Positions 24,180-39,145 of a stretch of 64,000 nt of DNA are shown piece after piece (position 1 is the stretch's first letter; every line of letters begins with the position of its first letter). The stretch covers positions 4,108,646 to 4,172,645 of the forward strand of contig NC_020170.2 in assembly GCF_000224145.3 (NCBI RefSeq), given 5' to 3'. Source of the DNA: Ciona intestinalis. Lineage: Eukaryota; Chordata; Ascidiacea; Phlebobranchia; Cionidae. The notes under the pieces are model-generated. The model was not told where the DNA came from. It made no database searches and was given only the letters and a program-made list of their open reading frames with translations. The translations under genes were made by a program, and so were the position numbers.

Positions 24180-25425
24180 AAATGGTCAAAACAGGGACAA
24201 AACACAGACAAAGCATAGACAAACATGGCTAAGAAACTTACAACTTATAAACACACAAAACATGGACAAAACGTAGAAAAAAAATGGCCAACATATATAA
24301 AAAATGGACGAATCATGGCCAAAACTTACAAAACGTGGGCAAAACATGGCCAACATATATAAACAATGGACAAATCATGGCCAAAACTTACAAAACGTGG
24401 GCAAAACTTGGACAACATATATAAAAAATGGACGAATCATGGCCAAAACTTACAAAACGTGGGCAAAACATGGCCAACATATATAAAAAAATGGACAAAT
24501 CATGGCCAAACTTACAAAACGTGGGCAAAACATGGCCAACATATATAAAAAATGGACGAATCATGGCCAAAACTTACAAAACATGGGCAAAACATGGCCA
24601 ACATATATAAAAAATGGACAAATCATGGCCAAAACTTACAAAACGTGGGCAAAACTTGGCCAACATATATAAAAAATGGACAAATCATGGCCAAAACTTA
24701 CAAAACGTGGGCAAAACATGGCCAACATATATAAAAAATGGACAAATCATGGCCAAAACTTACAAAACGTGGGCAAAACATGGCCAACATATATAAAAAA
24801 TGGCCAAATCATGGCCAAAACTTACAAAACGTGGGCAAAACATGGCCAACATATATAAAAAATGGACCAATCATGGCCAAAACTTACAAAACGTGGGCAA
24901 AACATGGCCAACATATATAAAAAATGGACAAATCATGGCCAAAACTTACAAAACGTGGGCAAAACCTGGCCAACATATATAAAAAATGGACAAATCATGG
25001 CCAAAACTTACAAAAGGTGGGCAAAACATGGCCAACATATATAAAAAATGGACAAATCATGGCCAAAACTTACAAAACGTGGGCAAAACATGGCCAACAT
25101 ATATAAAAAATGGACCAATCATGGCCAAAACTTACAAAACGTGGGCAAAACTTGGCCAACATATATAAAAAATGGACAAATCATGGCCAAAACTTACAAA
25201 ACGTGGGCAAAACTTGGCCAACATATATAAAAAATGGACAAATCATGGCCAAAACTTACAAAAGGTGGGCAAAACATGGCCAACATATATAAAAAATGGA
25301 CAAATCATGGCCAAAACTTACAAAAGGTGGGCAAAACATGGCCAACATATAAAAAAATAGACGAATCATGGCCAAAACTTACAAAACGTGGGCAAAACAT
25401 AGCCAAAATCCTTAGAAATGAAACG
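24180..25425. repeat. 62-bp minisatellite array, about 18 copies
   Basis: Near-identical units start at 24304 and then every 62 bp to about 25358. Each contains AAATGGACAAATCATGGCC, AAAACTTACAAAACGTGGGC and AAAACATGGCCAACATATAT. The flank at 24180-24300 has looser 10-12-bp ACAAAACATGG-like pieces that may be the seed. Since 62 is not divisible by three, each 60-residue frame runs through all three phases and stops after about three units, so these are not genes. Confidence 0.97.
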
Positions 25426-26136
25426 CCTTTAGTTACCGAGTTACGTGATATGAGCCAGTAAGCGTTGAGGCGTGAAGAAAATATAAAAGAAACATGAAGC
25501 GCGGCAGCGGATGGCGTCTTTCACAACATTATGACGTTTTCAGTGTTTGTATCACAGGCCGCGCTGTGTTTTAACCGCTACAAGAAGCGTGCAAACTCTT
25601 AACAAGCAGTATGTTCACGATACGAAGTTACTACAGGGTTGTGGTTTATTTAGATTTAGCAGCCACAACATTTTATGTACTGTTTAGATAATATTTCACT
25701 GGTACGTTTTGCGCGTATAGTATGACGTTACCACAAGCATATAATTTAACCGCGAGCAGTCATGCGCGCTGTAAGATGATATTATATCGTGGGAGGTGGC
25801 GTTTACCATTAAGGGATTTGCTATTTTGAAAGGATTCATTGAATGGATACAGGTTAGGCTACAGTAACAACGAAATTTCGTGCTAGTTTGCCGTTTAAGC
25901 AACTGTATTTAATTTCGCGAATCTGGCTCTGGTCTATTTCTCATGTCGTATAGGACGATTCTCATAACGAAATACCATTCAGGATCAAGCGCTAATAATT
26001 CGAATCATACAATATATCAATAAGAGGCTAATGGTGTCGGTTTAGGGAAAGAATATTTCGGAATACAAATCATAGGACTTGATTTTTGTCGGTTCTGCAT
26101 TTTGTAGCAAGTCGTGAATTGGGTATTTGTATCAGA
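25426..26136. other. Intergenic; presumed promoter side of P450-A
   Basis: Unique sequence between the minisatellite and the P450-A start codon, less AT-rich than its surroundings. No gene, TATA box or known motif stands out. Any first exon or regulatory element of P450-A would lie here. Confidence 0.4.
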
Positions 26137-29100
26137 ATGATAGAAAAGTTTTTACCGGAATGGAGTAATACGGGTGCAGTTTTAATGTTGGTATGCACAT
26201 TGATATTTTACTACTGGCACCAAAGACCCATTCATTTTCCGCCTGGACCAAGGGGTTTTCCTCTCATCGGGGTTTTACCCTACCTGGGAAAGTACCCGGA
26301 ACGAACTATGCAAATTTGGAGTCGAAAATATGGTCCGGTAATGTCGGTACGGGTTGGTAGTGAAGACTGGGTGGTAATGGGGAGTCAAGAATCCATTTAC
26401 CAGGTGACTGAATGGGTGTATGGAACTTATTTAACCTCGCGTGGCGGGGCAACGTCAATCGTTTTAACACGGGTGTTCTGTATCATAAACCTCATGCCCG
26501 CTTACTAGTTTCCACGTATGTGACTTTTTAGATCGTTATATTTTTATTAAAAGACTTTTTTCATTGTTTTAAGTTAAGAGCCTGACAATTTAGACAGCCT
26601 ATATAGCATTCGCTAACCATTTCGCCGCGGCACTGAACAAATTCGTAACTATATTGAGTGAAAGACAGGAATACATTGAATATATATACTGGATACAGTC
26701 ATTTGTCGTTATTATTAGTCAATATACAACTCATGGTGTGACTAACATTTAAACCTTAAGTCCGTGCATAACATTTAGGCGACCAAAACTGGTAAAGGTG
26801 AGCTGTCTTTTGGTGTATGTATTGTAAACAGATCCGAAGCTACAAATATAAATCTTCGTGTTTAAACATGAGACACGGGTAATGGCCTAGAACCGCGTGA
26901 CTTACGTTGCTATTAGACCATTTTTATGTACTCAATATTATTTTTAGTATTTGTGGGTTAGGTTCTACAGCGTGGTACGGTGGGATACCTTTAGCACATA
27001 TTATCTAAATATCCGGATCGTGTTTTAAACAATTAACAACGGTCTTTATTTGAGGGTTTTTGTTAATTACCAAATGGGACGCGAAAATGAAATAACGTGT
27101 CCCATCTTGCTCCACACCCTACAATAGTACGTTTTTAATGAATGAAACGCCTTTACAGAGCTTTGTCAAAGGGGGCAATGTATTTTCTGGTCGTCCTTTT
27201 GTGAAAGTAGCAAACGAAGTTACTGAAAGTAAAGGACTGGCTATGATTGATTTTAACCCAACGTGGAAAACACAGAGAAAATTTGGTAACGTCACTCTCA
27301 GAGGGTAAGCTTGTACTATATAATATTGCTATGATATACCAATGGTATACCACGATAGTTATTATATACGTTTATTTTTGTGTTGTATTTATCATTGTGA
27401 TATAGTAGAGTTGGGGAAATTTGGACACCTTTTTATTGTGTTTTCTCGTCCCACTTGGTAGTAAACAAATATCACTCAAGAAATTATAAAAACCGTATCC
27501 TTACGACTTCCATAGACCGTTGTTATTTCTTTAAAATCATCAGGATATTTGGATATGATATGCTTAAGGTGTCCCACCCCCCCGTAGCATACATCAATAC
27601 ATCAAAAAATGTAAATATACATTTTGAAGAAAACATATGTTATGTGAGTTATAGGTAAATCATGGTAGTTATTAGGCACGAAACTTGGCTTAATAATAAC
27701 ATTCGCTGAACGGTCATTCTTTTCTTGTACTTACATTTCTAGCGTCTTTTTTAATTAAGTTACATTTTACGTGCACATTCATAACGTTGTTTTATTTTTA
27801 TTATTTCGTGATGTGACGCGCATGAGAATAATTCACCCGAAATAAATGGATATTTCGTTATATTCAATATTAGTGCACGCAACCTCGATTTGAACCTATT
27901 TCGTGACAACAAAAACACTTAATCAATTAAAACAATCCAATATTCACCCACAAAATGACATACGTAGTAACTCATAGGCAGGCGTAAAGTGTATGAAACA
28001 GAACACCCGCGTTGTAACAACTGTCGTTGCCCAGCTACACGAAAATAGACAAGTGTTATTCATTTTGTTCAGATTCGGGGTTGGTAAGAAAAGTTTAGAA
28101 GAACGAATTATTGAAGAGGTTGAAGCTGTTAAAATGAATATTCTTTCCAAAGAAGGGAAACCATTTGATATTACGGTATATTTTATCGTGTATTTATACT
28201 GTATCTAAACAGCATAATGTGTCGCGTTTAGCTTATTCTCGGCTTATCAAAGGCACGCATGGTAAGTACGTGGTACAAAATTAACACACCTTTCAATACC
28301 TAATATCACACGTTTACAAACGGTTAAACGCATAAATGTTACGATGCCCTACTTTATGTACGTGTGTATGAAGTTTTTTACCGCTTTTAACAGGATATTT
28401 TGAGCAATGCCATAATGAACGTTATCTGCAACATTACGGCTGGACAACGGTTTGAATACGACGATCAATTCTTCATACAAATTCGACGACATTTATGGTT
28501 AGCATTGCCGTTACATTTAAAGAATTACCCATTAACACATATTGTATAGTATATGATTACGCACATAGAGGTAACTCGTGAGCGGGCACCATGTGTGTAA
28601 AAAAAAACTTTTGATGTGCATTGTAACGACTGTCGTTGCCCCGCCACGCGAGGATATACAAGACGCATATATCTATTTATTCTTATCATTCATATTTAAT
28701 TCATATTTTTATTTACTCATAACATAACGAATGATTTCAAAAATGTTTTACAGTTTGGTATGGTGTTCGCGTACCACCTATGTCATGAAATAATGTGTAT
28801 AGTAGGGTGGGGGAAGATGGGACACCTTTAGCACATAATATCTAAGTATCCTGATCACGTTTTAAACAATTAACGGTGCATGGTCTATGGCAGTCGTGAG
28901 AATATAGTTTTATAATTCTTTGAATGTTCTTCATTTACTAATAACTGGGACGAAAAAATAGAGCTAAAAAGTGACCCATCTTCCCCCACCCTACTGTATA
29001 TATAAAACTAGCTGAATTCATAGGTTTATGGATCCAGACCGAACCGCTGCGTTTTCTGCTATGGTGTTTGTCCCGTTACTGTGTCACATTCCACCGTACC

Positions 29101-31652
29101 GTAAAAAGTACGAGCAGATAAAGCAAGATACGAAAGAAATGATGGGTATATACTATTCATTATAAGTATAGTACTGTGCGGTAAGATGAGACACCTTTAG
29201 CACATTACCCAAATATCCCGATCGGTTTTAAACAATTACCAACGGTATATGGAAGTTGTGAGAATATGGTTTTATCATTCTTTGAATGTTCTTTGTTTAC
29301 TACCAAATGATACGATAAATAGAATGAAAAGGTGTCCCATCTTCCCCACCCTACTATAGTAGCTAAAAACATATCGATTATTTGGTTGTTGTTATTCAGG
29401 CCTGTTTCAGCAACTGGTCGACCAGCAAAGGAAAACCTTCGATAAAAATAATCTACGGGATTTCATCGACGCTTTTATTCTGGAGAATGAAAATGGGACT
29501 GACGAAAGTTTTACGGTAGTTTAAATTTTTTTATTATTTTTATTAGTGCAATTCGGATTCTAATCTATATAGGCGGTTTTCTACAGCGCGACGTGTCAAG
29601 AAGATACGTTGGTTGGGGTGGCGGGGCAACGATATTTTTAGATGGTTGGTCTGTATTTTGCGTTGCCGGAAAGTGCTGACAGTCGTTATAACACGGCTAC
29701 ACGAGTATTCTGTTCTATACACCTCGTGCCCGCCTAACAGTTACCACGTATGTAACTTTGTAGGATTACTTGGGTTTCTATCGGAGCGGTGATTACCCAG
29801 CCACGGTGCTGGACAAATGCTCCTTGCGCCTGGATACTTCATTACGTTTATATAGTACTGCGAGATAAAATGGCACACCTGTAGGTTGTGGCATATAATA
29901 TCTTAATATCCTGGTGTTTTGAACATTTAACAATGGTCTATATGGGAGTCGTGAGGATACGGTTTTATAATTCTTTGAATGTTATTTGTTTACTACCAAA
30001 TGGGACGAGAAAATGAATGAAAAAATGGCCCATTTCTCTCACCATACTATATATAGTAGGATGGGGAAGATGGGACACCTTTTCATTCTATTTTCTCGTC
30101 CCAATAGGCAGTAAACAAGAAATAAAATATTATAAAACCGTATCTTCACGATTCCCATAGACCGTTGTTAATTGTTTAAAACACGATCAGTACATTTGGA
30201 TATTACGTGCTAACGGTGTCCCATCTTCCCCACCCTACTATATAGCCTAAAGAAACTAAAATTCACTTATCTTTAAGGACCGACAGCTTGTACATTACGT
30301 ACGTGAACTCTTCAAAGCTGGTACTGAAACTTCTACGGGAACTCTTAGATGGGCGATGTTGTGTCTCATCCACTATCCTGGAGCACAGGAGAAAATCAGG
30401 AAAGAAATATTTGACGTCTTAGGTAAGTGTAGTTGCAATATGGAGTTTTGTAGTTGCAGCTAAAAACAATAAAAAGCAGAATAAAATAATAATACTGCTT
30501 GAAAAAGAATGTATTAAAAAAGTGAAAATCGTAAACCCTAAATATACTTGATATAGCAAATATTGTGCATTAATAGATAAAATATTACACTCTGTTTTTT
30601 AATATTTTTAGTAATATGTTCAGAGTGAATTAGCTAGATTAAATAAAAAAAAAATTTATTTAGCGAAGTATTTAATTTACGTATTCTAAAAATGATGCAA
30701 CGTGTTTTTATCTTCAGCGTGTTTTAACCACTGACGACTTATGTATTTGTTCGCAGGCAATAGCACTTTTCCCAGCATGAGTGATCGTAACGCGATGCCA
30801 TACACTTCCGCGTTCATACAAGAAGTGTTTCGGTTTCGAACGTTAGCTCCGTTAGGGGTTCCACACAAGACAACAGACACTGTCAACTTTGCTAACTATA
30901 TTATTCCAAAAGGAACCACGGTAAATTATAAGCAACGACGGTTTGGTTCGTTTTTTTACGAACAGGAATATTTAGACAGCGTTTTATTTATAAGTTTTAC
31001 CCCTTACACGGTATGTTTTAACGATTGTCGTTTTGCCAATTTCTACTCTTCGCTCCAAAAGGAAGAAATGTAAATAAGACAGGGCGTCGAAATATATCGA
31101 GTATGCACGTCTATCTTTAGAATTTTCCTGTAGTTGCAGCAGCCCACTTAGTTTATAAAATCAACTTATCAATAAAATTGTCTTAAAAATACATATTCAC
31201 GGTTACAGTTAACATGTTTTATTATCGCAACCTATTTTTATAAAATCGTTGCAACTTTAATAAAAGGAAACAACTTTTTTATCCGTATCTATAATATACC
31301 GATTAGTTGACTAACGCATTTCTTTTTCTCATAGATTTTATCAAACTTATGGGCAGTGCACAACGATCCTACTGTATGGAACAACCCACGTCAATTTAAA
31401 CCTGAGCGCCACATTGACGATAAAGGAAAATATATTCAATCGAATCACGTAATACCTTTCTCGGTGGGTCCACGTCATTGCTTGGGAGAACAACTAGCTA
31501 GAATGGAAATTTTCATCTTTCTGGTTTCAATGGTTCAGAAGTTTGAGTTTCTTCCCGATCCGAACAAAACAGATCTTCCAGAATTGGATGATGGGGTTAA
31601 TGGTGTGGCGTTTGTGCCTTATCCGTTTAAATTGGTCGCTAAAGAAATTTAG
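26137..31652 (+). CDS. Cytochrome P450, CYP2-type (P450-A)
   Basis: Nine exons encode 494 residues, the usual CYP2 length: 26137-26403, 27159-27304, 28073-28175, 28394-28497, 29024-29145, 29400-29515, 30278-30422, 30757-30920, 31335-31652. A short N-terminal membrane helix (about residues 13-26) is followed by the hinge PPGPRG. The I-helix oxygen-binding motif is AGTETS (about 300-305), the K-helix ExxR is EVFR (about 357), then FKPERH, and the heme loop FSVGPRHCLGE with Cys438 as axial thiolate. All motifs are intact and phases agree throughout. The protein should be an ER-anchored, heme-thiolate monooxygenase reduced by NADPH-P450 reductase. The substrate (xenobiotic, steroid or fatty acid) cannot be read from sequence. 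I chose this ATG because it directly precedes the anchor; upstream in-frame codons lack an ATG. It is convergent with paralog P450-B. Confidence 0.93.
26415..26524 (-). mobile_element. SINE 3' fragment, antisense, P450-A intron 1
   Basis: TATTTAACCTCGCGTGGCGG and CGTTTTAACACGGGTGTTCT are the reverse SINE tail, starting about 12 bp after the exon 1 donor. Confidence 0.75.
26966..27127 (+). mobile_element. MITE (inverted-repeat family)
   Basis: Degenerate left end GTACGGTGGGATACCTTTAG and right end GTGTCCCATCTTGC..CCCT, with the shared core (TTTTAAACAATTAACAACGG). Lies just before P450-A exon 2. Confidence 0.7.
27401..27588 (-). mobile_element. MITE, P450-A intron
   Basis: TATAGTAGAGTTGGGGAAAT to AAGGTGTCCCACCCC; the core is in reverse orientation (TCCTTACGACTTCCATAGAC). 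Confidence 0.75.
27953..28060 (+). mobile_element. SINE 3' fragment abutting P450-A exon 3
   Basis: CTCATAGGCAGGCGTAAAGT and GAAACAGAACACCCGCGTTG belong to the SINE body; its tail (TTATTCATTTTGTTCAG) supplies the acceptor used at 28072. Confidence 0.75.
28560..28690 (+). mobile_element. SINE 3' fragment, P450-A intron
   Basis: GTAACTCGTGAGCGGGCACC and GTCGTTGCCCCGCCACGCGA match the SINE 3' body. Confidence 0.75.
28798..29000 (+). mobile_element. MITE, intact inverted ends (reference copy)
   Basis: TATAGTAGGGTGGGGGAAGA at the left and TCTTCCCCCACCCTACTGTA at the right are near-perfect inverted repeats of about 28 bp. The core has GTTTTAAACAATTAACGG and TTCTTTGAATGTTCTTC; no coding capacity. 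Typical non-autonomous DNA-transposon shape. Confidence 0.85.
29165..29358 (+). mobile_element. MITE, P450-A intron
   Basis: Same family as 28798-29000; left end TATAGTACTGTGCGGTAAGA, right end CATCTTCCCCACCCTACTAT. Confidence 0.8.
29655..29768 (-). mobile_element. SINE fragment, antisense, P450-A intron 6
   Basis: Reverse SINE body (CACCTCGTGCCCGCCTAACA, TACCACGTATGTAACTTTGT). Confidence 0.7.
29849..30053 (+). mobile_element. MITE, first of a back-to-back pair
   Basis: TATAGTACTGCGAGATAAAA to TTTCTCTCACCATACTATAT. Its right end shares TATA with the next element. Confidence 0.75.
30050..30243 (-). mobile_element. MITE, second of a back-to-back pair
   Basis: TATAGTAGGATGGGGAAGAT to CATCTTCCCCACCCTACTAT, core inverted relative to its neighbour, so the pair forms a large palindrome-like block in P450-A intron 6. 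Confidence 0.8.
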
Positions 31653-32604
31653 CGAAATTTCTTGTTCTTCAAATGGCATAGCAACGAAAAATCAAAATTT
31701 TTATTTTTTTGAAGTATTTTGTTTTTTGAAACTTAGGTGGTAGTTTTTACCACATTTGAGCATCTCTACACATTTACAAATTTTGGATTTTCGTTGGTAT
31801 ACCCCTTTAAGTCGCATATTTCCAAATGCAATACGTTCTATTCTATATAAGTCTTACTGTCTTTTTCTATTGCCGTCTTTTGCTGTGAGTCTCATACATA
31901 TATACAAGTCGCATGTTTTTTAAATACAACACATTAGAATTCTGAAAGAGATCTTCTGGCAACTGTTCGATTTGTGACAAATTTTGTTCTGAGCCAAACA
32001 TGAAGTCTAATATAATCCTTCCACTCTTAAACATGCTGTTGCTCGTTCTGCAGTTTGACTGGACTAGTGTCAAAAGTGCAAAACAACTTTGGGCAAAAAA
32101 CGAGAAAAAAAATGTTTTTTTATCTTTCTTTTTAGACCTAAACCACACAGCGGGCAAAATTTCTAAACACATTTATATGGTGAACACAAATATTTTGATT
32201 CATAACTTTATTGCAGAATTCGCAAAACTTTATACACTGCTATACTATAAGAACAAAATACTTAATTTTGATTTAAACATAACATATAGTAGGATGGGAA
32301 AATATGGGACACCTTTAACACGTAATATTCAAATACCCTGATCGTTTTTTAAACAATTAACAACGGTCTATGGAAGTCGTGAGAATACGATTTTATAATT
32401 CTTTGAATCTTCTTTGTTTACTACCAAATACGACGAGGAAATAGAATGAAAAAGTGTCCCATCTTACCCCACCCTACTATACATTTTATTTATCTCTACG
32501 AAAATAGTAACGAAGGTTAATTAAAAAAGAAGGAAATTAAAATCAAAACAACAGGAAGAAATTTAATCGTTTTTTTTTGCAAAAAGAAATCGTAAACATC
32601 ATTA
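31653..32604. other. Intergenic 3' region between convergent P450 genes
   Basis: Holds the two 3' UTRs and one MITE (32285-32481). Open frames at 31867-32172 and 32000-32341 overlap on opposite strands, lack domain motifs and are taken as chance. No other feature seen. Confidence 0.6.
32285..32481 (+). mobile_element. MITE between convergent P450 genes
   Basis: TATAGTAGGATGGGAAAATA to TCTTACCCCACCCTACTATA. A more decayed relative lies at about 32983-33150 in P450-B intron 8. Confidence 0.82.
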
Positions 32605-36077
<3,473 letters not shown>

Positions 36078-36152
36078 TTTTATCTCCTTCGGTTCGACTT
36101 TTATACAATATCCACTTTTTCTATGTAGTTCCACTCACTGTTAATGGTAAAG

Positions 36153-36160
36153 TATATATA
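36153..36160 (-). promoter_or_regulatory. Possible TATA element of P450-B
   Basis: TATATATA about 76 bp upstream of the P450-B ATG. Such strings are common in this AT-rich DNA, so the assignment is weak. Confidence 0.25.
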
Positions 36161-36169
36161 TAATGTATC

Positions 36170-37501
36170 TACAAATCATTACCACTTATATAGCAACCAA
36201 AATGTAAGTTTTTTTCCTAAAACCGTTCCACGTGGCCAAAAATGATCAGGCCGTGAGACTAAAATGAGAATAGTGACGTAATAAGCGCGTCAAAACCGCC
36301 ACCACCGCTACATATATTGTGACGTGACAAGACAACATTCGTTTAACTGACCGCGTGAGTAAATTATGTTATGACTCATAAGGGCAAAGTCCGGGTCGTT
36401 TTGAAAATTATGTGTTCTGTTCAGCTGATGCAATCTTGCAGGGGTTTAGCTATCACCCACAAAGTAACATACACGAACTCGTAAGCTGGATCGAGGTGTA
36501 TGAAACAGAACGCCTGTGTTATAACGTCTGCTGCTGGCGTTTTCCGATAACGCGGGGATAAAGAAAGTTACATTCATTCAACATTAGTATAGTGTATTGG
36601 TATTAAGAAGTTAGCATAGAAATTTGATCAGCAGTAATATAATAACGAGTGGATACAACTTTTTTGTTGATATAACACGAACGTTTCGTTTCACTTCAGT
36701 ATACTATGGTTTCACACACCTCGTGTTCCATCAGTTACCACATATACGTAAACTTATGGGTATTGGCTTTTAAAACATGGCTACTACCAGACTGATTGGT
36801 TTGATGTTTACGCTAGTAACTACAAAATGTGCCGTTTGACTGGCTCAATGTGTCGAAATGTAATTTTTCCAGAAACTGTTATATTCTGTATTACCAAGGT
36901 TTCCTAAAAAATATGTTTTCATTATATGGAAACTTAGTTGGTATTTATTTTCTTTGCGAACATCGAATGTTTACAATGTTTAATGAAAAAAATGTATATA
37001 TATCACAGACCATGTTTATAGTAGATGGACATTTTTAACTGAATGGATCATTTCAACTAATCGTGTGTTTAACGATTAACAACGCGCTTTTCAAGCCGTA
37101 AGGATACATCTTTGTGACTGTTTTTTTTGTGTACTACCAAATGGAGGCCTACTATATGTTATTTATGTAAAATCGGGATGACTGAAAAACGTATAAAAAA
37201 ACAAGAGAATTAAAAACAACAATAGTTACTGAAATAGAACGGAAATGGTTCTTTTTATACACCAGTCAATAGGCTGTTTAGTATGGAAAATTTTAAAAAT
37301 TACAGAAGGTGTAAATGAAAAAATACGAAGATAATAGGTTAGTATGTTTGAGGAAAGAAACATATAATGACAATCACTCTGTACACAATGCTGTTTTGCA
37401 ACAAAACTGAAGAACATTTGTCCAGTAGCCTAAAAAACACATAAAAATATGAGTTTTTCTAAACGCATTTTTGTGTTAAAAATTGCCTAGCTTCTTACCG
37501 T
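36170..37501. other. Intergenic between P450-B and the Thr-rich gene
   Basis: Contains P450-B upstream sequence, a SINE at 36449-36579, further decayed SINE-like sequence to about 36780, and the 3' side of the Thr-rich gene. The frame at 36829-37038 has no recognisable motif. No gene seen. Confidence 0.5.
36449..36579 (+). mobile_element. SINE 3' fragment, intergenic
   Basis: CACAAAGTAACATACACGAA, GAAACAGAACGCCTGTGTTA and a TTACATTCATTCA tail. Confidence 0.75.
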
Positions 37502-38359
37502 TTACATGTAGTTGTCCAACGATCTGTATCTATTCCTTCGTCTCCGCAATAAATAAATCCCTATTCCACCTCCGATCACTAAAACACCTGCGATTACGGC
37601 GATAGCTATTCCAGCGCTGCAAAGGAAATATTTTGTTACTTCTGCTATAATAGGCACGATGCGAGGAGGTTTTTATAGCCCTCTAGTTAATAAAAGGTTA
37701 TTGTTTCGGTTTTTGTCAAGACTTCAGGGTTTGATTTAATTAAATGTTTTAAATATATTATAGTATAGGGTGGGGGAAGATGGGAGACCTTTAGCACATA
37801 ATATCCAAATATCCTGATTGTGTTTTAAACAATCAACAACGGTTTATGTGGGAGTCGTGAGCATGCGGTTTTATAAATCTTTGAATTTTCTTGGTTTACT
37901 ATACCCGTTAAAAATATTTTTAAATCTTAGCTATCGTAATCAAAGAGACAAATATGTAGTAAATGTTAATATCATTATAACTTACCCGCCACCACTGCTG
38001 TGTGAGGTGTGGTGACTAAAAGTGGAAACACAGATGTGTAGACCATGCTCGATTTTGCAAGTCGAATTAGCATCACATACAACACTACCACAGTTTACAA
38101 ACTCGCATTTGTGCATGCAGAGATGAATACTGCCACCGTACGGACAACACTTCTTCCCCTCACTCCTGCATCGGGTACAAAAATCTGCAGTTGTAGCTTC
38201 TATGTTTGGTGGAATGGTAACTGTTGTCAGGTTTGTTTCGAATTCTGTGGCAGTTGGAGGAGTTATTGTTGCCAGGTCATCTGTTGAATTTGAATTCATG
38301 GTAGGAGTTGAAAGGTCGGTTGAGATGTTGGCTGATGGCGTGGTAGTGTTGGTTGTTAC

Positions 38360-38399
<40 letters not shown>

Positions 38400-39145
38400 G
38401 GGATGCGTTCAGATTCTGTTGTAGTTTGGTTTTCAAAATTGTTGGAGGTAGTTGGCACTGAATACATAGGACTTTATTAAAATAGCAATAAAGCACTAAA
38501 AGTTCATATTAAGATACATTGCGTACAGAACAGTAAAGGACCAATTACAAAATATCATGACTTTTTTATTGAGGTAAAGTAATGTGGGAAAGGAAGGTAC
38601 ACCTTTAGCACATATTATCCAAATATCCTGATCGTGTTTTAAACAATTAACAACGGTCTATGTGAGTCGTGAGGATATACGGTTTTATAATTATTTTAAT
38701 GTTTTTTTTGTTACCTAATGGATAAAAGAAAATAAAATGTAAAGGTGTCCCACCTCCCGACAGCCTATAACACAAAGAAAGCACTAAAATAGTTATGTGG
38801 CGTTTTAAACCAAGTAAGACTTAAAAATTTGTTATCAAGACGACATCGTGCCTCAGGCAGACACTGAACTCAACGTAATTCCCCGAATTACGTTTAAATA
38901 TTGCGCAACTACTAACCGAACGAGTTTGCCGATTTTGTCTTAGCGTGTTTCAAAAACAACACGTTGTTTTATAAATTCGTAACTTTGTTGGTTTAACTAA
39001 AACAGAAGGTTTTTTTTTCAGTAAAACTAAAACAACTATACGTAACGAAACCACAGTAATTTTAATACCAAGTTAAGAAAGTCCTACCGGAAGTACTTGT
39101 GACCAGAACAACTGCCGTCAGAATGAAAATCAGATTCGAAAACAT
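37502..39145 (-). CDS. Small Thr-rich, Cys-cluster type I membrane protein
   Basis: Three exons (39088-39145, 37986-38457, 37502-37616) give 214 residues with clean phases. Order: signal peptide (MFSNLIFILTAVVLVTSTS); Thr/Ser/Asn-rich stalk with a poly-Thr run and many N-glycosylation sites (about 20-110), likely heavily O-glycosylated; a compact cluster of ten cysteines (CTRC, KKCCPYGG, CMHKCEFVNCGSVVC, then C..C), possibly a disulfide-rich knot; a short His/Ser/Gly linker; a membrane helix (GIAIAVIAGVLVIGGGIGIYLL); a basic stop-transfer RRRRNR and tail ending LDNYM. I do not recognise the family. The architecture suggests a small mucin-like surface protein. Intron 1 holds a MITE at about 38578-38769. 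Confidence 0.82.
37758..37910 (+). mobile_element. MITE, 3'-truncated, Thr-rich gene intron 2
   Basis: TATAGTATAGGGTGGGGGAA and core present; the right inverted end is missing. Confidence 0.7.
38352..38400. repeat. Coding (GTT)n trinucleotide repeat
   Basis: About 15 GTT units on the plus strand, ACA/AAC on the coding minus strand, encode the poly-Thr run of the Thr-rich membrane protein. The length is likely to be polymorphic. Confidence 0.9.
38578..38769 (+). mobile_element. MITE, Thr-rich gene intron 1
   Basis: Left end decayed (AATGTGGGAAAGGAAGGTAC), core intact, right end GGTGTCCCACCTCCC. Confidence 0.7.

Noticed and set aside
24180..25425. CRISPR-like array of regular repeats
   Set aside because: There are no unique spacers; units are contiguous and nearly identical, and the DNA is from an animal genome.
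24304..25461. Many overlapping 60-residue open frames on both strands
   Set aside because: They follow the 62-bp minisatellite phase exactly, each stopping after about three units; this is repeat periodicity, not coding.
32000..32341. 113-residue plus-strand open frame between the P450 genes
   Set aside because: It runs into a MITE, overlaps a similar frame on the opposite strand and has no domain; taken as chance.
38202..38480. 92-residue plus-strand frame with poly-Val
   Set aside because: It is the antisense shadow of the Thr-rich exon; the minus-strand frame has a signal peptide, phase-matched introns and a membrane helix.
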